A stretch of DNA of 64,000 nt from Microbacterium halophytorum (lineage in GTDB: Bacteria > Actinomycetota > Actinomycetes > Actinomycetales > Microbacteriaceae): NCBI RefSeq assembly GCF_002970975.1, contig NZ_PNFA01000006.1:212773-276772 (forward strand), given 5' to 3'. Positions 8,774 to 19,410 of the stretch are shown here, piece after piece (positions within the stretch are counted from its first letter, which is position 1; each line of letters starts with the position of its first letter). The position numbers and the translations under genes are program-made. The notes under the pieces are model-generated. The model was not told the origin of the DNA, did not search any database, and saw only the letters and a list, made by a program, of their open reading frames with translations.

Positions 8774-10828
8774 GTGACCGAGGTTTCACTCATCGAGGTC
8801 GACGGGCAGCGCCTGATCTGGCGCGGCGGCGGCGAGACGCTCGTCGTCGAACCGTGGGGGCGCGACAGCGTGCGCGTGCGCGCCGCGCTGATGCGTGAGA
8901 TCGACGATGACGACTGGGCGCTGCTGCCGCCGACCGCCGGAGCGCATGCCGCGGTGGAGGCGGAGCTGACCGACGCGGGCGCTGTGCTCCGAAACGGTGA
9001 GATCGTGGTCGAGCTGACGACGTCGGCGTGGTTCCAGGAGATCGTCGGGCACGACGTCACGGCGTGCGAGCTGACCTTCCGCAACGCGCAGGGCCGCGTG
9101 CTGTTCCGGGAACTGCGCAGGGGCGGCTCGCTCAACCTGCGCGCGAGGAACCTGCGCCCGAGACAGGGCGACGACGGCATCGTGCTCACGGCGGCCTTCG
9201 AGGCCGACGCCGACGAACATCTCGTCGGCATGGGGCAGTACCAGCAGGCCGTTCTCGACCTGAAGGGCTCCACGCTCGAGCTCGCTCATCGCAACTCGCA
9301 GGCGAGCGTGCCGTTCGTCGTCTCGAGCGCCGGGTACGGCTTCCTCTGGCACAACCCCGCCATCGGCCGAGCCACGTTCGCCCGGAACCGTACGGAGTGG
9401 CATGCCGAGTCGACGACGCAGCTCGACTACTGGGTCACGGCGGGCCCGACGCCCGCGCGTATCGCCTCGGCATACGCCGACGCGACGGGGCACGCCCCGA
9501 TGATGCCGGAGCGGGGCCTCGGGCTCTGGCAGAGCAAGCTGCGCTACGCCGACCAGGAGGAGCTGCTCACCGCGGCCAGCGGCCACCGCGAGCGAGGGCT
9601 GCCGCTCGAGGTGATCGTGGCCGACTTCTTCCACTGGCCGAAGATGGGCGACTTCCGCTTCGAGGACGAGTTCTGGCCCGATCCGGATGCGATGGTCGCC
9701 GAACTGCGGGCGATGGGCGCCGAGCTGATGGTGTCGGTCTGGCCGCAGGTGTCGCTGGCGTCGGAGAACTTCGCGCACCTGCGCGCCAACAACCTGCTGG
9801 TGCGCTCGGACCGCGGAGTCGACGTGCAGATGTCGTTCGAGGGCCCCAGCGTGTTCCTCGACGTGACGAACCCGGCGGCGCGGGAGTGGCTGTGGCAGAC
9901 GTGCAGGCGCAACTACGGCGCCCACGGCGTGCGCACGTTCTGGCTCGACGAGGCCGAACCGGAGTTCGGCGTGTACGACTACGACGCGTACCGCACCCAC
10001 CTCGGCCCGTACCAGCGGGTCGGCAACATCTACCCCCAGGCGTTCGCCAGGGCGTTCTACGAGGGACAGGCCGCCGACGGCGAGACCGAGATCGTCAACC
10101 TCGTGCGCTGCGCGTGGGCGGGCAGCCAGCGCTTCGGCGCGCTGGCCTGGTCGGGCGACGTCTCGTCGACGTGGGAGGACCTGCGGCGCCAGATCACGGC
10201 GGGCATCCACATGGGCGCGGCGGGCATCCCGTGGTTCACGACCGACATCGGAGGGTTCCACAACGGCCGGGTCGACGACCCGGCGTTCCACGAGCTCCTC
10301 GTGCGCTGGTTCCAGCTCGGCGTCTTCAGCCCCGTGCTGCGCATGCACGGCGACCGGCTGCCGTACCGCGACGTCGCGGCGGCCGACGGTTCGCGTCGGC
10401 TGCGCTCGGGCGGGCCGAACGAGCTGTGGAGCTTCGGCGATGAGGTCTACGAGATCCTCGCCCGCTGCACCCGCCTGCGTGAGGGCCTGCGCGACTACGT
10501 GCGCGACGCGATGCGCGACGCGCACGAGAACGGTCAGCCCGTGATGCGCGGGCTGTTCCACGAGTTCCCGGATGACCCCCGCGCGTGGCAGATCGAGGAC
10601 CAGTTCCTGCTGGGCGCCGACCTGCTCGTCGCTCCGGTCGTCGAACCCGGTGCGCGGGAGCGCGATGTGCACCTGCCCGCCGGCGCACGCTGGACCGACG
10701 CGGCCACGAGGGAGGAGCACCCGGGCGGCCAGTCGGTGCGCGTCAGCGCCCCTCTCGATGTCATCCCCGTGTTCCTCCGCGACGGCGCGCGGCCGGAACT
10801 GATCGGGGCGACGGCGACGGGCGCATAG
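8774..10828 (+). CDS. GH31 family alpha-glycosidase, probably alpha-xylosidase-like
   Basis: A protein of 684 residues with no signal peptide. It has the GH31 order of an N-terminal beta-sandwich, a (beta/alpha)8 barrel and C-terminal beta-domains. The nucleophile is predicted to be Asp392 in FWLDEAEPE and the acid/base Asp462 in AWSGDVSSTW; the barrel also shows DFFHWPKMGDF and the late GIPWFTTDIGGF strand. The WLDEAEPE form differs from the WxDMNE of alpha-glucosidases and resembles alpha-xylosidase-type members. GTG at 8774 is preferred over the ATG at 8744 because AAGGAGA (8762-8768) sits just before it. It is last in the operon that starts at 3732 and should act on imported oligosaccharides together with the GH127 enzyme. 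Confidence 0.85.
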   Translation: MTEVSLIEVDGQRLIWRGGGETLVVEPWGRDSVRVRAALMREIDDDDWALLPPTAGAHAAVEAELTDAGAVLRNGEIVVELTTSAWFQEIVGHDVTACELTFRNAQGRVLFRELRRGGSLNLRARNLRPRQGDDGIVLTAAFEADADEHLVGMGQYQQAVLDLKGSTLELAHRNSQASVPFVVSSAGYGFLWHNPAIGRATFARNRTEWHAESTTQLDYWVTAGPTPARIASAYADATGHAPMMPERGLGLWQSKLRYADQEELLTAASGHRERGLPLEVIVADFFHWPKMGDFRFEDEFWPDPDAMVAELRAMGAELMVSVWPQVSLASENFAHLRANNLLVRSDRGVDVQMSFEGPSVFLDVTNPAAREWLWQTCRRNYGAHGVRTFWLDEAEPEFGVYDYDAYRTHLGPYQRVGNIYPQAFARAFYEGQAADGETEIVNLVRCAWAGSQRFGALAWSGDVSSTWEDLRRQITAGIHMGAAGIPWFTTDIGGFHNGRVDDPAFHELLVRWFQLGVFSPVLRMHGDRLPYRDVAAADGSRRLRSGGPNELWSFGDEVYEILARCTRLREGLRDYVRDAMRDAHENGQPVMRGLFHEFPDDPRAWQIEDQFLLGADLLVAPVVEPGARERDVHLPAGARWTDAATREEHPGGQSVRVSAPLDVIPVFLRDGARPELIGATATGA

Positions 10829-10862
10829 ACCCGGGCCGTGCGACCCCGTGCGGCCCCGAAGA

Positions 10863-10872
10863 GAACCGGTTC
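10863..10872. promoter_or_regulatory. LacI operator upstream of the secreted hydrolase gene
   Basis: GAACCGGTTC, the exact core of the operators at 2564, 2580 and 3688, lies 160 bases before the ATG at 11023. It places the secreted hydrolase under the same LacI repressor with its own promoter. The rest of the 194-base gap shows no further clear structure. Confidence 0.6.
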
Positions 10873-11022
10873 GGCGAGAGGAGGAAGCCGCACGCACCCG
10901 GCGCGCCCGTGCTCGGCACAGCGCGCCGAACAGGAACGGCCACGGGATGCGGCCGCGGAAGAACGGCATCCGAGCCTCGCGTGCCAGGCGCCGCGGGGAA
11001 CTCCACCCAAGGAAGGCACTCA

Positions 11023-14000
11023 ATGACGAGCAATTCACCCTCGCGGCGCGCGGCGCGCAGAACGGCGTTCGCCGTTCCGCTCGCGGTCGCCCTCGCGGCA
11101 TCCGGGGCGGTGGCGCTGCCGGCGGCAGCGACCGACGAGCCGACGCCGCGGTTGCACTACACGATGGACGACGCGACGGGCGGCACGGTCGCCGACGCAT
11201 CGGGCAACGGCCTGGACGGCACCGTCACGGGTGCCGCGGAGGTCGTCGCGACGGAGGCCGGCGGCTACGCGCTCGACCTGACCGGCGGCGCCGACGGCGG
11301 CTACGTCACCGTTCCGCGCGCCGCGCTGGAAGGCGCGACGGACCTCACGGTCTCGGCGCGCGTGCGCTGGGACGGCGGCGGTGCGTGGCAGCGCATCTTC
11401 GACCTCGGCAGCGACACCAGCCGGTACCTGTTCGCCACGCCGTCGAACGGCGATGGCGACCTGCGCACGGCACTGACGGCATCCGGAGACACGGGCGAGG
11501 CCACGGCCACCGGCTACGGTGCGCTGCGCACGGGGGAATGGGCGACGGTGACGACGACCCTCGACGCCGAGGCGGGCACGGTGACGACGTACCTCGACGG
11601 CGTCGCGGTGCAATCGGCGTCGACGGGCGCGACGGCGGCCGACCTGCTGACGGAGGACGCGGAGTCCGCCGGCTTCATCGGCAGATCGTTCTACCCCGAC
11701 CCGCTGCTCGACGGCGCGGTCGACGACTTCCGCATCTACGATGTGGCGATGAGCGCTGACCAGGTGGCGGGACTCGTGGGCGCGACTCCCGCGTTCGAGG
11801 CGCTCGCGAGCGATTCTTTCGACGTCAGGACGGTCGTCGCCGCCGCCCCGGAGCTGCCCGCCGCCGTGCGCGCGTCGTTCACCGACGGCTACGACCGCGA
11901 TGTGCCGGCCGTGTGGGACGCCGTCGACCCGGCCCAGTATGCGGAATCCGGCACCTTCACCGTCGCCGGCGAGGCGGCGGGCACACCCGTCACGGCGAAC
12001 GTGACGGTGCACCGAGGTGGACTCCAGGTCGACCTCGGCAGTGACACGGGCGCGTTCCACGGTGGCGCATCCGGCACGCTCTACGGCGTGTACGGCGACG
12101 GCCTGCCGAGCGACAACCTGCTCGAGGGCATGGGCGTGCGCACCGTGTCGACGAAGGCGCAGGACGGCCCTCAGCACCCTGGTGCTGACGCACTCGAGGT
12201 CGTGCGGCCGCTCGCCGACGCCACCGATGGCGACGTGTACATCTACATGACCGATGTGCACCGCGGCTTCCCGTACCAGTGGGAGGGCTCTACACCGGAG
12301 GAGAAGCTCTCGACCTACCTCGGCAAGATCGGCGAGCAGGTCGACCAGGTGCTCGAACTGCCGGAGGAGTACCGCGACAACATCGTCTTCGTGCCGTTCA
12401 ACGAGCCGGAGGGCAACATGTTCGGCACCGGTGAGTGGAGCTACGACGGCACCAGCTGGCTCGACGACCCCACCGGCTACTTCGCCGCATGGGACGCCGC
12501 CTTCGGCGTCATCCGAGAGAAGATGCCGGATGCCCGCATCGCCGGGCCGAACACGAGCGTGCTGTTCGACCAGATCAAGGGCTACCTGGCGCACGTCGTC
12601 GAGGCCGGCACGGTTCCGGATGTGATGACCTGGCACGAACTGTCGCATCCGGAGCAGATCCGCACCTCGGTCGATCGCTACCGCCAGTGGGAGGCAGCGG
12701 CCTTCGCCGGCACCGAGCACGAGGGCAGCCAGCTGCCCATCAACATCAACGAGTACGCGTTCAACTACCACACCTCGGTGCCCGGCCAGATGATCCAGTG
12801 GATCTCGGCGGTCGAGGAGAAGAAGGTCGACGCCGATATCGCGTACTGGAACATCGACGGCAACCTCTCCGATTCCGCGGTGCAGTCCAACCGCGGCAAC
12901 GGCCAGTGGTGGCTCTACAACGCCTACGCGCAGATGACGGGGCACACCGTCGAGGTCGCGCCGCCGTTCCCCGGTGAGAACTACACCCTGCAGGGTGTGG
13001 CGACGCTCGACGAGGAGCGCGCGATCTCGCGGACGATCGTCGGCGGTGCCGATGGCGCCGCGCCGATCGAGCTGCAGAACGTGCCGACCGACGTGTTCGG
13101 CGACGAGGTGCGCGTCACGGTGCGCGAGATCCCCTGGACGGGCCAGCTCGGCGACTCGGCGCAGCCGCGGCTGCTGAGCGAGACGGCAGCGGCGGTGAAG
13201 GGCGGCACCGTGGAAGTCGATTTCGACGGCGAGGCGCTGCCGCTGCTGACGGAGTCCTCGGCGTACGAGATCATCGTCACGCCGGTGGGAACCGGTGAGA
13301 CGACGGCGCAGCCGCCGACGGTCTGGAACGCGTCGTACGAGGCGGAGGACGCGGCGTACAGCGGTTCTGGTTACTCGAAGAACGGCCCGGAGGGATCACC
13401 CGCCGACGTCGGCAAGTTCTACACCTCGGGCGGATACAACGTGGGCGGCCTGCGGACCGGATCGGACGGCGTGCTCGAGTTCGAGGTGACGGTTCCCGAA
13501 GACGGCACCTACGACCTCTCGGTGTTCGCCAGCTCGCTCAACACCTTCGACGCCGTGGCCGATCAGGGGCCGACCAACGTCTTCCTGCGGGTCGACGGCG
13601 CCGCCGAGCGGGAGCTGTTCCTGCCGCTGGCATACAAGTGGGTCGTGTGGGATCACGCCGACACGACGGTCGAGCTCACGGCGGGCACGCACACGATCTC
13701 GCTCGCGGCGCAGAGCCTCGACGGCAGTGCGGCCACGATCGGCGATGCCATCATCGACCGCGTGACGCTGTCGCTTCCGAACCCGGATGCGGCGGTGGCG
13801 GTGTACGAGGCGGAGCACGCGAGCCTCGACGGCGGGCGGGCGGTCTACGCGCCCGATGGCGTCGAAGCGGCCTCCGTCTCGGGCGCCGGCGGGGTCGCGC
13901 TGAATGCGGGCGAGAGCGCCGCGTTCTGGGTCTACGGCGCACGCGATGCCGAGGCCGAGCTCGGGCTCGACCTGATCGGCGAGGGTGATGCGAGGCTGTC

Positions 14001-14907
14001 CGTCAACGGGCACGAGGTGCTCACGGGCGCCGGGAGCGTCGCGGCGCACCTGGAGGGCGGCGTGAACAAGGTCGTCGTGACGGCGGGTGAGGCCGGTGCG
14101 ACGGTCGACCGGATCACGGTCGCCGCCGGAACGGGCCAGCTGGCGACGACGGTCCTGCAGGCCGAGGACGCCGAGCTCGCCGGCGGTGCATCGACGACCG
14201 AGCTGTCGCTCGCCTCGGGCGGCGTCGCCGTCGACGGCATCGGCGGGGAGCCGGGCAACGATGCGGCGCTGACGTTCCGCGTCGACGCGGCGCAGGCCGG
14301 GCCGCACGCCGTCGTGGTGCGGTACGCGAACCCGGAGCAGTCGCCGGCGTCGCATTACAACCCCGACCCGATCGCGCGCCGCGCCGACGTGTCGGTCAAC
14401 GGCGGCGACGCACAGCCGTTCCTGTTCCCGCACACGTTCCACGCGAACAGCTTCTGGGAGAAGACGATCGTGCTCGACCTCGCCGAGGGGGAGAACACCA
14501 TCGCCCTGACGAGCGAGGAGGCGACGAACTTCGACGGCGAGACGTACGCATCGGACGACTGGCCCGACTTCCCGCTGCGCTCGAAGTGGGCGCCGATCGT
14601 CGACCGCATCGCGGTGTCGCCGCTCAGCGCCTCCGCCGAGGCCTCGCCCGTGTCGGTCGACGTGGCGGATCGCTGCACGGCCGGGACGCTGCAGCTGACG
14701 GTGCGTGCGACGAACACGTCCGACGAACCCGTGGCCGTCGACATCGCGACGGCGTACGGCGACCGCGCGATCGGCGGCCTCGATGCCGGCCGCTCGGCGA
14801 CGCGGACGTTCGCGGTGCGCGCCGAGAGCGCTGACGCGGGGGAGGTGGCGGTCACCGCTGGCGGCGTGGAATCGGTCCACCCGTACGACGCGATCAGCTG
14901 CGACTGA
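11023..14907 (+). CDS. Secreted multidomain glycoside hydrolase (clan GH-A) with LamG and CBM modules
   Basis: A protein of 1294 residues. A signal peptide ends near Ala36 (PAAA|TDEP). A LamG/concanavalin-like module (about 43-245; LHYTMDDATGGTVADASGNG) and an Ig-like segment (about 255-335) precede the catalytic (beta/alpha)8 domain. Two glutamates fit clan GH-A: acid/base Glu461 in PFNEPEGN and nucleophile Glu577 in NINEYAF, 116 residues apart. Three CBM6/35-like beta-sandwich modules start near 768 (YEAEDAAYSG), 927 (YEAEHASLDGG) and 1044 (LQAEDAELAGG), and a small beta-domain ends the protein. No membrane anchor or LPxTG motif is seen. The start at 11023 follows AAGGAAGG. It probably attacks a plant polysaccharide outside the cell and feeds the importer at 3732. 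The exact GH family could not be assigned. Confidence 0.8.
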   Translation: MTSNSPSRRAARRTAFAVPLAVALAASGAVALPAAATDEPTPRLHYTMDDATGGTVADASGNGLDGTVTGAAEVVATEAGGYALDLTGGADGGYVTVPRAALEGATDLTVSARVRWDGGGAWQRIFDLGSDTSRYLFATPSNGDGDLRTALTASGDTGEATATGYGALRTGEWATVTTTLDAEAGTVTTYLDGVAVQSASTGATAADLLTEDAESAGFIGRSFYPDPLLDGAVDDFRIYDVAMSADQVAGLVGATPAFEALASDSFDVRTVVAAAPELPAAVRASFTDGYDRDVPAVWDAVDPAQYAESGTFTVAGEAAGTPVTANVTVHRGGLQVDLGSDTGAFHGGASGTLYGVYGDGLPSDNLLEGMGVRTVSTKAQDGPQHPGADALEVVRPLADATDGDVYIYMTDVHRGFPYQWEGSTPEEKLSTYLGKIGEQVDQVLELPEEYRDNIVFVPFNEPEGNMFGTGEWSYDGTSWLDDPTGYFAAWDAAFGVIREKMPDARIAGPNTSVLFDQIKGYLAHVVEAGTVPDVMTWHELSHPEQIRTSVDRYRQWEAAAFAGTEHEGSQLPININEYAFNYHTSVPGQMIQWISAVEEKKVDADIAYWNIDGNLSDSAVQSNRGNGQWWLYNAYAQMTGHTVEVAPPFPGENYTLQGVATLDEERAISRTIVGGADGAAPIELQNVPTDVFGDEVRVTVREIPWTGQLGDSAQPRLLSETAAAVKGGTVEVDFDGEALPLLTESSAYEIIVTPVGTGETTAQPPTVWNASYEAEDAAYSGSGYSKNGPEGSPADVGKFYTSGGYNVGGLRTGSDGVLEFEVTVPEDGTYDLSVFASSLNTFDAVADQGPTNVFLRVDGAAERELFLPLAYKWVVWDHADTTVELTAGTHTISLAAQSLDGSAATIGDAIIDRVTLSLPNPDAAVAVYEAEHASLDGGRAVYAPDGVEAASVSGAGGVALNAGESAAFWVYGARDAEAELGLDLIGEGDARLSVNGHEVLTGAGSVAAHLEGGVNKVVVTAGEAGATVDRITVAAGTGQLATTVLQAEDAELAGGASTTELSLASGGVAVDGIGGEPGNDAALTFRVDAAQAGPHAVVVRYANPEQSPASHYNPDPIARRADVSVNGGDAQPFLFPHTFHANSFWEKTIVLDLAEGENTIALTSEEATNFDGETYASDDWPDFPLRSKWAPIVDRIAVSPLSASAEASPVSVDVADRCTAGTLQLTVRATNTSDEPVAVDIATAYGDRAIGGLDAGRSATRTFAVRAESADAGEVAVTAGGVESVHPYDAISCD

Positions 14908-14917
14908 GTGCGACGAG

Positions 14918-14951
14918 GAACGGTCCGTCTCCTCGGAGGCGGGCCCGTTCC
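14918..14951 (+). terminator. Rho-independent type hairpin after the secreted hydrolase gene
   Basis: Arms GAACGGTCCGTCTCC (14918-14932) and GGAGGCGGGCCCGTTC (from 14935) pair with G-U pairs and one bulge. It lies ten bases after the stop codon. The right arm is identical to the right arm of the neighbouring hairpin. Confidence 0.6.
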
Positions 14952-14991
14952 TCGCACGGTGCGGATCGGCGAGCGGCGATCGCACAGACGA

Positions 14992-15029
14992 GAACGGGCC
15001 CGCCTCCCCGAAGGGAGGCGGGCCCGTTC
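14992..15029. terminator. Bidirectional terminator between hydrolase and rpsT
   Basis: Arms 14992-15008 and 15013-15029 are perfect 17-base inverted repeats around a CGAA tetraloop. It lies between convergent genes, 17 bases from the rpsT stop. Confidence 0.75.
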
Positions 15030-15045
15030 CGGCGCGCGGATCGGC

Positions 15046-15306
15046 TCAGAGAGCGGCGATCTGCTTCGCGAGCTTCGACTTGCGGTTCGCGGCCTGGTTC
15101 AGGTGGATGACACCCTTGCTGACGGCCTTGTCGAGCTTCTTCGAAGCCTTGTCGAAGGCGGCCGAAGCGGCGGCCTTGTCGCCCGAGGCGATGGCCTCAC
15201 GGGTCTTGCGGACCAGCGACTTCAGCTCGCTCTTCACGATGCGGTTGCGCTCGCGGGCCTTCTCGTTGGTCTTGATGCGCTTGATCTGCGACTTGATGTT
15301 TGCCAC
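15046..15306 (-). CDS. rpsT: 30S ribosomal protein S20
   Basis: A basic protein of 86 residues, the normal length for S20. It begins [20 protein letters not shown] and ends [21 protein letters not shown] in outline, both S20 signatures. It binds 16S rRNA early in small-subunit assembly. The start codon is GTG on the minus strand, placed so that the mature protein begins with ANIKSQ. It is divergent from lepA, a conserved actinobacterial arrangement. The 261-base divergent region contains a short hairpin with GTGTGGG/CCCACAC arms (15378-15395) in the rpsT leader; whether it mediates autoregulation is unknown. Confidence 0.95.
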   Translation of the reverse strand: MANIKSQIKRIKTNEKARERNRIVKSELKSLVRKTREAIASGDKAAASAAFDKASKKLDKAVSKGVIHLNQAANRKSKLAKQIAAL

Positions 15307-15552
15307 GTTGTCGAAAGACTTTCGTTCGGAGTGAATCGGATGTCGCCGCGCAGCGAGAGAGGGGTGCCGTGCGGCAGGTGTGGGATAGCCCACACGCAAG
15401 CCAAGGACCAATGCTATCACGCACACCGGTCCCGGACATGCGCGGCCGCATGAGGCACGTGTCGGCTCCGCCCCGCGCGGAATCGTCGTGCGAACTCGCC
15501 TCGCCCCGGGGCGGTCCCGCTTGCGCCGGATGGGCAGCGTGGGGGCGGCCGG

Positions 15553-15558
15553 TAGGAT
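15553..15558 (+). promoter_or_regulatory. Predicted -10 box of lepA
   Basis: TAGGAT lies nine bases before the lepA ATG. The leader would be absent or only a few bases long. Confidence 0.45.
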
Positions 15559-15567
15559 GGTCGGAAC

Positions 15568-17415
<1,848 letters not shown>

Positions 17416-17421
17416 GCTGTC

Positions 17422-18069
17422 GTGATGCGCCGCGGGAACTTCCAGGACGACACCGTCGACTACGCAGCCGTCGGGGGGACGCAGGCAGACGATCTGCTGC
17501 AGTTCCCGCCCGAGCAGAGCCTCCCCGCGGCGGAATCGCGCCGCATCGGCAGTGGCGAGGAGCGCTTCCGCGCCGCGAGCGAGGCGATGCTGGCCTGGGC
17601 GGCGCAGCGTGCCGTGGCCGAGATCGTCGAGGTCAGGGCCGCCGCCGACACCGCCTACACGGGCGTCGACTTCGACGTCGACGGGAACCCCGTCGCGCCC
17701 GCCGAACTCGCGGGCGAGCAGCGCTTCGACGCCGACGGCGTCCCGCTCGTCTCGAGCGGCGCCACGATCTCGCTGCGCGGCCGTGTGAAGGCCTATCGCG
17801 TCACGGGCGAGTACCGCGTGGTGTCGCTGACCGAGACCTCCCGCCGGGTGTCGTTCGCCCTCGGCACGGTCTCAGGCGCCGTCGTCAGCGGCGAGGAGCT
17901 GTTCGCGCTGACGTGGCGCGAGGACGACGAGGTGTGGCTCGAGCTGCGCGCCTTCGACCGCCCGACCCGCCCGCTCGGCCGCATGTTCAAGGGGCTCGTC
18001 AGGGCACGCAGGCGCGCCCTCTTCGATCGCTACCTGCGCACCATCTCACCCCTGTTCAAGACCCCGTAA
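17422..18069 (+). CDS. DUF1990 family protein
   Basis: A protein of 215 residues with the pattern of the DUF1990 family: an early [20 protein letters not shown] segment, a middle [19 protein letters not shown] segment and the late [15 protein letters not shown] segment near the C-terminal basic helix. No catalytic residues can be named and the family has no established function. GTG at 17422 and ATG at 17425 are adjacent possible starts. It lies between lepA and hemW; the stop TAA shares its last base with the hemW ATG, so translation of the two is coupled. Confidence 0.75.
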   Translation: MMRRGNFQDDTVDYAAVGGTQADDLLQFPPEQSLPAAESRRIGSGEERFRAASEAMLAWAAQRAVAEIVEVRAAADTAYTGVDFDVDGNPVAPAELAGEQRFDADGVPLVSSGATISLRGRVKAYRVTGEYRVVSLTETSRRVSFALGTVSGAVVSGEELFALTWREDDEVWLELRAFDRPTRPLGRMFKGLVRARRRALFDRYLRTISPLFKTP

Positions 18070-19286
18070 TGGGCGCTGCCCTGCCCCTCGGCGACCCGGC
18101 CCCGGCCGACGGTGCGCTGCCGGCCGACCTCGCGGTCGACCCGGAGTCACCCTTCGGCGCGTACCTGCACGTGCCCTTCTGCCGCGTGCGCTGCGGCTAC
18201 TGCGACTTCAACACGTACACGGCCACGGAGCTGCGCGGCGCCCGCCAGGATCAGTACGCCGACACGCTCCTGCGCGAGGTCGACCTCGCGGCCGACGTCC
18301 TGGCGGCCGCCAGCCCGCTGCGCCCCGCGAGCACGGTGTTCTTCGGAGGCGGCACCCCGACCCTCCTGCCGGCCGGCGACCTCGCGCGCATGCTGGGCGG
18401 CGTCCGCGACGCGTTCGGCATGGTGCCCGGCGCCGAGGTCACGGTCGAGGCGAACCCCGACACCGTAACCGATGCCGTCGCGGCGGAGCTCGCGGCGGCC
18501 GGCGTGAACCGCATGTCGATCGGCATGCAGTCGGTCCGGCCGCACGTGCTGGCGTCGCTCGACCGCACGCACACGCCCGAGAACGTCGCCCGCGCCGTCG
18601 CCGCCGGCCGCGCGAACGGCCTCGACGTCAGCGTCGACCTCATCTACGGGGCGCCGGGGGAGAGCCTCGACGACTGGCGCGCCTCCCTCGAGGCGGCGAT
18701 CGCGCTCGAGCCCGACCACATCTCGGCGTACGCCCTCATCATCGAGGAGGGCACGAAGCTGCATCGGCAGATCTCGCGCGGCGAGGTGCCCGCGCCCGAC
18801 GACGACCTGCAGGCCGATATGTACGAGCTCGCCGACGGAATGCTCGCCGACGCCGGCTTCGACTGGTACGAGGTGTCGAACTGGGCGCGGGGCGATGCGC
18901 ACCGGTCGCGGCACAACCTGGCGTACTGGCGCGGGCACGACTGGTGGGGGTTCGGCCCCGGCGCGCACAGCCACGTCGCAGGCCTCCGCTGGTGGAACGC
19001 CAAGCACCCCGCCGCGTACGCCCAGCGCCTCGCGGCCGGTGAATCGCCCGCCGTCGGCACCGAGCGCCCGGATGCCGAGGCGCGGCTCCTCGAGGCCGTG
19101 CTGCTCGAGAGCCGCATCCGGGAGGGCCTCGACCTGGCGACGCTGCCGCCGCATTCCCGTCGCGCCGTCGCGGGCCTCGTCGCCGACGGCCTCGCCGACG
19201 GCCGCGACGCGCTGCGGGGCCGACTCGTGCTCACGCTGCGCGGCCGTCTGCTCGCCGACGCCGTCGTGCGGGCCCTCACCGCCTAA
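18069..19286 (+). CDS. hemW: HemW-type radical SAM protein (heme chaperone)
   Basis: A protein of 405 residues. The radical SAM cluster motif is Cys38-x3-Cys42-x2-Cys45 in FCRVRCGYCDFN; the HemW-type FGGGTPTLL, EANPDT, and NRMSIGMQS segments follow. It was often annotated as coproporphyrinogen III oxidase (HemN), but HemW proteins lack that activity and are thought to deliver heme. The ATG at 18069 overlaps the preceding stop (TAATG). The frame extends far upstream only as a shadow of lepA. Adjacency to hrcA-dnaJ is conserved across actinobacteria and Firmicutes. Confidence 0.92.
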   Translation: MGAALPLGDPAPADGALPADLAVDPESPFGAYLHVPFCRVRCGYCDFNTYTATELRGARQDQYADTLLREVDLAADVLAAASPLRPASTVFFGGGTPTLLPAGDLARMLGGVRDAFGMVPGAEVTVEANPDTVTDAVAAELAAAGVNRMSIGMQSVRPHVLASLDRTHTPENVARAVAAGRANGLDVSVDLIYGAPGESLDDWRASLEAAIALEPDHISAYALIIEEGTKLHRQISRGEVPAPDDDLQADMYELADGMLADAGFDWYEVSNWARGDAHRSRHNLAYWRGHDWWGFGPGAHSHVAGLRWWNAKHPAAYAQRLAAGESPAVGTERPDAEARLLEAVLLESRIREGLDLATLPPHSRRAVAGLVADGLADGRDALRGRLVLTLRGRLLADAVVRALTA

Positions 19287-19288
19287 CC

Positions 19289-19346
19289 CTTCATTTCTGG
19301 CACATCTCCCGTGGTGGTTCCGCCCGGAGATGTGCCAGAGATGAAG
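19289..19346. repeat. Long inverted repeat between hemW and hrcA
   Basis: Arms of 21 bases (19289-19309 and 19326-19346) pair with a single G-U mismatch around a 16-base loop. It starts three bases after the hemW stop and ends 20 bases before the hrcA -10 box. There is no T-rich tail. It could terminate hemW transcription or be an extragenic repeat or operator. Confidence 0.6.
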
Positions 19347-19365
19347 AGTTGTGTGGGGGAGCCGG

Positions 19366-19397
19366 TAGGATTGGCAGTCGTATGCGTCGAGTGCTAG
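19366..19397. promoter_or_regulatory. hrcA -10 box and CIRCE-like operator
   Basis: TAGGAT (19366-19371) is followed by TTGGCAGTC (19371-19379), nine bases, and GAGTGCTAG (19389-19397). CIRCE is TTAGCACTC-N9-GAGTGCTAA; this copy matches 15 of 18 arm positions with exactly the right spacing. It covers the expected transcription start, so HrcA would repress its own operon. Confidence 0.7.
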
Positions 19398-19410
19398 GTG
19401 AGGAGGGGTG

